Shown here: in pieces, positions 58,465-64,000 of the stretch
Position numbering within the stretch: position 1 is the first letter of the stretch
Layout: every line of letters starts with the position of its first letter
Notes under the pieces: generated by a model
What the model was told of the DNA's origin: nothing
The model's input: only the letters and a program-made list of their open reading frames with translations
Databases searched by the model: none
Assembly (NCBI RefSeq): GCF_050908995.1
Contig: NC_135118.1
Span: 19,229,501 to 19,293,500, forward strand
Direction: 5' to 3'
DNA from: Andrena cerasifolii
Taxonomy: Eukaryota > Arthropoda > Insecta > Hymenoptera > Andrenidae
Length of the DNA stretch: 64,000 nt
Translations under genes and position numbers: made by a program

Positions 58465-59025
58465 CAGTGAGTAAAAAAAGTATTTGGACGGTTTTTAAAA
58501 TCGCATAACTTTTTTAGAATTGATCCAAACGACATGAGTTTTTTTTTAGAAGCTAGAAGGATTAGTTTGCTAAGTGACGTGTTTCGCCGTTTTGAAAAAA
58601 ATGCATTTGGTCGGGATAGAAAAAAAAAATTGTAAAGGTTGTTTTTTAACTTTTTTTTGTGAGCCTGCATTGAAAATTCAAAAAACCCGTTTGTAGATTG
58701 AAGCTTATTCTGCGATTTTTAAGCGTTTATAGCTCAGAGCAACGTTAACCGATTTTGATGCAATTTTAGGTACATATGTAACTTACTTCAATCTACAAAC
58801 GGGTTTTTTGAATTTCCATTACAGGCTCACAAAAAAAAGTTAAAAAAACGACCTTAACAATTTTTTTTTTCGATCCCGACCAAATGCATTTTTTTCAAAA
58901 CGGCGAAACACGTCACTTAGCAAACTAATCCTTCTAGCTTCTAAAAAAAAACGCATGTCGTTTGGACCAATTCTAAAAAAGTTATGCGATTTTAAAAACC
59001 GTCCAAATACTTTTTTTACTCACTG
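58465..59025. mobile_element. Tc1/mariner-type foldback MITE (561 bp)
   Basis: It is flanked by TA on both sides (58463-58464, 59026-59027). Perfect inverted ends CAGTGAGTAAAAAAAGTATT / AATACTTTTTTTACTCACTG continue as arms of about 240 bp (GCATTTGGTCGGGAT, AAACCCGTTTGTAGATTGAA). The 108- and 67-codon frames here are arm read-through. Confidence 0.88.
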
Positions 59026-59254
59026 TATGTATTCAGAAACATTTGTATGGCCGCAGGCGGATTTCCACGTATCAGTTCTGCCAGTGTCAGTGGTGAAATC
59101 GTTTCTCTGTTTTCGAATAGAGCAGTTCACACTTGTTCGTGTCAGCTACTCACGCTGAAACAAAAAGACCACTTGTTGACAACCGCCAACACTGAACCGT
59201 CACGGAACTGCTATGCGTGAATCCGCCTTAAAGGCACGAGTACGCAACAATATT

Positions 59255-59382
59255 GTATTGTATATTTTTTTTTCCTGTTAAACAGGATGGCGCTTCAAGC
59301 TTATCGCTTATATTGCCCAACGAACTCTATAGTTCTATCTTTTCCTCCTCCCTCTCCGTCGGGCCCCAGCAGCATTGAGGAA
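59255..59382 (-). mobile_element. 5S-derived SINE, copy 4, 5'-truncated
   Basis: Only the linker and tail remain (minus-strand GGGGCCCGACGGAGAGGG region, TTCGTTGGGCAATATAAG, TTGAAGCGCCATCCTG). The 5S-like head with the Pol III promoter is missing. Confidence 0.75.
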
Positions 59383-62009
59383 AATTCTTACCGTTGCATT
59401 ATTGCCCACACTTCGTCGCAAAAATAAGCAAAAAATTCCTAGTGTAACAATTTTTTATATAAATGAAAAAAATGTGAATTTAACACCAGTGTTAAACCAA
59501 GCATAAAGGTACCTACGTATTACAATATTAAGCCAATACTCGATCGAGGTCCTGGTTACACAAACTGTGTAAACTGTACAGGAAGGGTTACAGTCTTGAG
59601 ACATTACGAAAAAGAACGCATCAGGATATTTTCCAAAGATTATTGCTCCACTCTGACCCATATACTATGCTTTCTGATGCCATTCCGAAACACGCGAAAA
59701 AAAAATTTCTCCGAAGCTTCTCGAAATGGTATGTCACAAAGAAAATGTAAATGAAAGCACAGAGAGTACAAGTACGATATCCGATTTATCAGAATCTAAA
59801 TAAATGTACTTGTATATAGGCAATAATATTTACTATCTGAATAAAATAGCATATTCTCTTTTATAAACAGCATTTATAATCCTGACTTTGTTTATTATTA
59901 TTTTCAACAACATATTTGAACTATATAATCTTCTATAAACGTAGGAATGCTGCATTTTTCATGAAAATCGAAAAAAATAAAATTTTCACATTAATTAATT
60001 TCAAAAATGTTTTAAAATTAAGATCGCTATACTAAACTCGACATTTTGATTATATAATTTTAGGCGAACATCGGAAAATTATCACAATTTCCGCAAAAAT
60101 TAATTTAAAAAACAGGTTTAGGCCAATGCTATTAGGTCTTCGATATTGAAATTTACATTTCGGACAAGATATTCGTAATCAGCGACTTGAAGAACAATTT
60201 TCGTGCAAATCTATCAATTTTTTAATATGCACATCCGTCATATTGGATTCGCCATTTTGTTTTAAAAAATTTGAAGTTCAGATTCATAATCTGCGACCCC
60301 AAAAACCCGCGTGCACTGATTTCTGACTAAATTAAAGTACGTTTTGAGGGGTTCGCCGCTTTTTAGCGATTTGGAACCACTGTGCGTCGATATGCTCTTA
60401 CACGGAATACAGTATAGAATCTCTACGAATGTATTTTTGCTCTAAGACAACTTGTCACATATGGTAATAGTAAAGTATCGCTTTAAAGTTCATGAAAAAG
60501 CTCCGAAATGGCGCGCAAAATATTGTTCAATTCGTGTAACACGGGTGTTACGCTAAGGGTTGAACTTTACTCTACCGTTACTACACTGATTTCATTACAC
60601 TTTTAGAATCACATCGAATTAGTGGGTTTGAAATTACTCTTCCATATTAGTTTCTGTTCCGAGGCATTGCGTTTAATAAGGCCAGCATCGACAAAATACC
60701 TGTTCGATCCACATGCGAGTAAGTAGCAGCACAAAGGGTTAATAACTGTTACACATAAAAGCACGTGTGAAACGCATCCACGCGCGACACAGAGAGGGTA
60801 GAGGGAAATAATGAAGAGGAAAAGGGGTGCAGTGCGTAGGGGAGGGGGAATTATGGAAATAACATCGTTATATCTTGAGTAGAAGTTATTACTTTTCGCG
60901 CGGCAAAAAGTGAGTTAAAAATATGTAGTCATTTCAGAATTCTTTTGATACTTCACGATAATATTTGAATATTTATGAATATAGACGGGGGGGGAAGGGG
61001 GAGCCATAACTACTGACGAATATTGCAATATTCTCGACACGATGCTCTTTTTCTGACCCCCTCCCATTTTAGCACCTTTCGCATTTAGGTTCCAGTTGAC
61101 GACGCGGGTATCCTCGAACACACACGCTCTTTCGAGTCGAAGCCCTTAAGCGTGCCCCCTGTATCCATCGAAGATATCGATCGCGAAAGTGAACGACCCC
61201 GTGTCGTCCCCGCGATTTATTCTTCTGTCTCGTTTTCTGCCAAGTTTTAAGGGACGTCGAGCCGACAGCGGCGATATTAAGTCCCCTGGATTTATGGCGC
61301 TCGCTCACGAAGTCCATCGTGCCCCGCGACCTGTGGTTGTGCAATGTCCATCCACGTTTCGCAGGCCCGGGAGCGTCGAGTTTCAGCAATCCTTCGAGCG
61401 TTCAACAGAGCCGACGCGATGCCAGAAGCTATTGGTATGAATAAATGGATATTCAGGGGTCGATTCGACCGTCCTTTCATCTTCTACGCGGTGCTGCCGA
61501 TGATGCCCCAATTGCGCTACGACAACGGAGGAATTGCTATTTCTTCTTTACGTTGCTGCAAGTCGAGAAATTGCTCCACAGATTTCTCCTATTTATTGAT
61601 GTTAGAAACCAGGGGGGTTACAGTCAGTCGCAAATGTCTGCGTACAGACTATCTTCTGATATCGTAGAACAGGCCTTCCCAAGTAGGGGAAATGCACTCC
61701 TAAAACAGATGTTTCGGTTCTCCCTCCACCGGTGCGCCTTCAGCTAAGGTGGGACGACTCCTACAACCCTCTCTCCGAGGAGACAGTAACGTCGCTGGCA
61801 AGCATGTTGGGCGTTTTAGGGCGAAAGTATCAAATGTGTCAAATTTTTATAGGAAATTTCATAATGACTTAAAAATAGTAGTACTATTAATAGTACTTTT
61901 TAGTTATTTAAGCTACATAACTACATTTATTTGAAAAAAAAATGAGCACTACAAAAGGAGCTGTTCGTAAAATATATATAAAAAAATTGTATGTTAAACG
62001 TTTTTATTG

Positions 62010-62352
62010 AAAATGCGCTAAAAACTAAAAAATAATTCTTTTCTTGTACTATAATTTTGATGCTGTTAATGTCACTTTAAATAAAATCGTGGGGCACGAT
62101 ATTTCATAACAGAATGAAATAAATGAATTTGTTGTTAGAAAGCTTTCATTCGCATTAATGGAACAAAATATTTTAATTGCGAGATACAGATTGTAATATG
62201 ACATAAATTTGATAAACTGTAATTGATAGTGTTCCCCCTGCCAATCGATACTTCCACTTCTGGTTGCACATGGTGTCCCACGATTTTATTTAAAGCGATA
62301 TTAACACCGTCAAAATTGTAGTACAAGAAAATAATTATTTTTTAGTTTTTAG
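62010..62352. mobile_element. Foldback element
   Basis: CTAAAAACTAAAAAATAATT / AATTATTTTTTAGTTTTTAG and ATAAAATCGTGGGGCACGAT / TGGTGTCCCACGATTTTAT pair across an AT-rich loop. No coding frame. Confidence 0.7.
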
Positions 62353-62383
62353 TGTTTGTGGATTTATATTTCATCGCGATGCG

Positions 62384-62760
62384 ACTAGCGTCCCGGACGC
62401 AGCGGCTTTTTATCGTGTTCGTAAAGAACGCGAGTGACTCATTTCAAGTCGTTTGGATTTGTGGTTATGGGTTATATTTATCGATGACTGGGTAATTTTT
62501 TCACCCGCTCTGGGTTAATTTATTTTATTAAATATTGCATTGTCATCCAAACTACGCACGCCTGCAAAGTTTAAAGACAGTTGGATAGTTGGAAGTGGAT
62601 TAAATTTGAGTTGCCAGATTTGAACCATACAAACATATCGAAGCTGAATAAAATCGTTTAATTGAAAAGATCATCACGTTATGAGCGGACAAACATAAAA
62701 AATACATACGGGTTGAATCTATAACCTCCCCCTTTTTGAAGTCGGTGAAAAAGTTCGCGT
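62384..62760. mobile_element. ACTAGCGTCCC...TTTTTGAAGTCGGTG repeat
   Basis: It starts GACTAGCGTCCCGGACGCAG and ends ATACATACGGGTTGAATC, CCCCCTTTTTGAAGTCGG. The 3' text is of a kind seen in many arthropod dispersed repeats (general recollection). CGAAGCTGAATAAAAT also occurs at 33789. The TE class was not assigned. Confidence 0.4.
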
Positions 62761-63198
62761 GCTACTATATTCGCCATTCATTTATATATACTTAAGAAAA
62801 TTATTAGTTTCATATATACCATTATTTATTATGGAAATACAAAAAATATAAAGTGTATACAATATTAATGGTTTTAAAAAGCTGCTCCTATTTACAGTTA
62901 AAAGGTCACTTATTTTTTGCCTTTTTAAGACACTCTGGATATACCTATGAAGGCAGCACCAGTAGCCTCACAATATTCATGGGCCCATCTGTAGCACTTG
63001 ATGCCAACATGGTCTTTAGAATAAAGGTCTAACAAAATAAACATTCTGTTCCACATCCGATTCGGAACTATCTTCTTTGCCCCTCTTCTGAATCATCATA
63101 AAAATAATAATAGGGTCTCATATTTGGAACATTCTAGTTTAAAAAAAAGAAGTTAAATTTATCTAGCAATGAGAACAGTTTATTAATCTTTCATTTAA

Positions 63199-63877
63199 GG
63201 GGTTATACCTAGCCAGGAGGCCGAAAAGAGGCGAATGTTTATGATTTTTTTTTTAAACAACGGAAGCATATATTTTTACAGAACCTTTTGTACTTAAAAG
63301 AGCAACATATAAAGAACATTTAGTAATTTTTTTTTGCAGAAAAATATTTACGTTTATAATAAAAATACAACGACTTTAAAGAAGACTTTTTAAAAACGGT
63401 GAGCAAGATGTCTCAAAAACTACTGCACCAATCGTTCTGAAAATTTGTGGAGTTAATTTTATATAAAAATCTACCGAATGGCGGAAGGTTTTTTCAGTGT
63501 ATTGTTTCGATTATTTCAACGAAAAATGGCTTCATGGTTATCACTAATGGCCGTTTTTCGTTGATAAAATCGAAACTGTACAATGGAATAAAATCCCTCC
63601 GTCATTCGATAGATTTTTATATAAAAAAAAATAAGCCCACAAAATTCCAGAATGATTGGTGCAATAGTTTTTTAGATATCTTGATCACCGTTTTTAAAAA
63701 GGCTTCCTGGATATCGTTGCATTTCTATTATAAACGTAAATATTTTTCCACAAAAAAATTACCAAATGTTCTTTATACGTTGCTCTTTTAAGTGCAATAA
63801 CTTCTGTAAAAATATATGCTTCCGCTTTTTCCAAAAAAAAAAATTCACAAATCACATTCTATGCGAGGTATAACCTC
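63199..63877. mobile_element. TTAA foldback MITE, copy B, different core
   Basis: The left flank is TTAA at 63195-63198, followed by GGGGTTATACCTAGCCAGG. The right end is GAGGTATAACCTC, followed by a decayed TTCA. The arms match copy A (AGGAGGCCGAAAAGAGGCG, AATTTTTTT, AAATATTTACGTTTATA). The core (about 63405-63700) is a different imperfect palindrome, with GCACCAATCGTTCTG paired to CAGAATGATTGGTGC. The 114-codon open frame here is only the core read through. Confidence 0.75.
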
Positions 63878-64000
63878 TTCAACGATAATAGAATTAATGG
63901 ATAATACTAAAGGGATTCACCAGAGGCTGAAACATGTTGCGATGCATACGTTGATCAACAAGTTTCATGATACATGTTACTGTTCAGCATGAGAAGCGAC

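Larger units (their letters stand above)
47632..64000 (+). other. Gprk1 intron 1, at least 16 kb, transposon-rich
   Basis: The donor is GTACGC at 47632. No sequence resembling GRK RGS, kinase or PH exons was recognised to the window end. Recognised contents are listed separately: a three-unit repeat element at 48.8-49.5 kb, a 1.15-kb palindrome at 50.5-51.6 kb, nested hAT-type elements at 53.4-54.9 kb, foldbacks at 55 and 58.5 kb, a truncated SINE at 59.3 kb, and a TTAA foldback at 63.2 kb. GC-rich stretches 48180-48420, 56940-57480 and 61080-61480 have open frames on both strands but no recognisable protein. The intervals 49530-50480, 51640-52400, 55700-56900, 57660-58020 and 59400-61080 hold nothing I can name. 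Confidence 0.7.

Noticed and set aside
58344..59158. 108- and 67-codon frames sharing SFGPILKKLCDFKNRPNTFF
   Set aside because: They are identical because they are the two inverted arms of a Tc1-type foldback element.

Overview
The window looks like nuclear DNA from an insect, most probably a hymenopteran. It is AT-rich with patchy GC-rich islands, has long introns split by standard GT..AG sites, and is dense in small non-autonomous transposons. Nothing bacterial or viral was recognised. The assignment to Hymenoptera is an inference from gene content and base composition; no species can be named.

Three protein-coding genes are supported, all in the right-hand two thirds. (1) On the + strand, 23070-41598, is slingshot (ssh), the cofilin phosphatase. 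Five exons join in frame into a 1049-residue product containing the DEK-like domain, the HCKMGVSR catalytic loop and the long serine-rich tail. The first exon seen here (23070-23185) is not the usual slingshot N-terminus. It encodes a short hydrophobic segment followed by basic residues and splices in phase into the middle of the conserved N-terminal region, so it looks like an alternative promoter for a membrane-anchored form. (2) On the - strand, 46267-44292, is a six-exon WD40-repeat protein of 361 residues, convergent with slingshot; the two 3' ends probably overlap around 43.9-44.1 kb. (3) On the + strand, 47519-47631, is the first coding exon of Gprk1, the GRK2/GRK3 (beta-adrenergic receptor kinase) orthologue. 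The rest of that gene lies beyond the right edge, so 47632-64000 is its first intron, as far as can be seen. The WD40 gene and Gprk1 are divergent, with a GC-rich shared 5' region at about 46.6-47.5 kb.

The left 22 kb holds no gene I can recognise. It is either intergenic or an upstream slingshot intron, because the canonical slingshot N-terminal exons were not found here. Much of it, and of the introns, is mobile DNA. There are three full copies plus one truncated copy of a 5S-rRNA-derived SINE, the full copies bounded by target-site duplications. There are TTAA-flanked (piggyBac-type) foldback elements, hAT-type elements with 8-bp duplications (one nested inside another repeat, another carrying a nested MITE), and a TA-flanked Tc1/mariner-type foldback. 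Several other long palindromes occur, the largest about 1.15 kb. Tandem arrays of 340 bp, 179 bp, 40 bp and 23 bp are also present.

The items most worth a second look are the membrane-anchor first exon of slingshot, the 5S-derived SINE family, the foldback family whose arms are shared but whose palindromic cores differ, and the dimeric higher-order 179-bp satellite inside slingshot intron 1.
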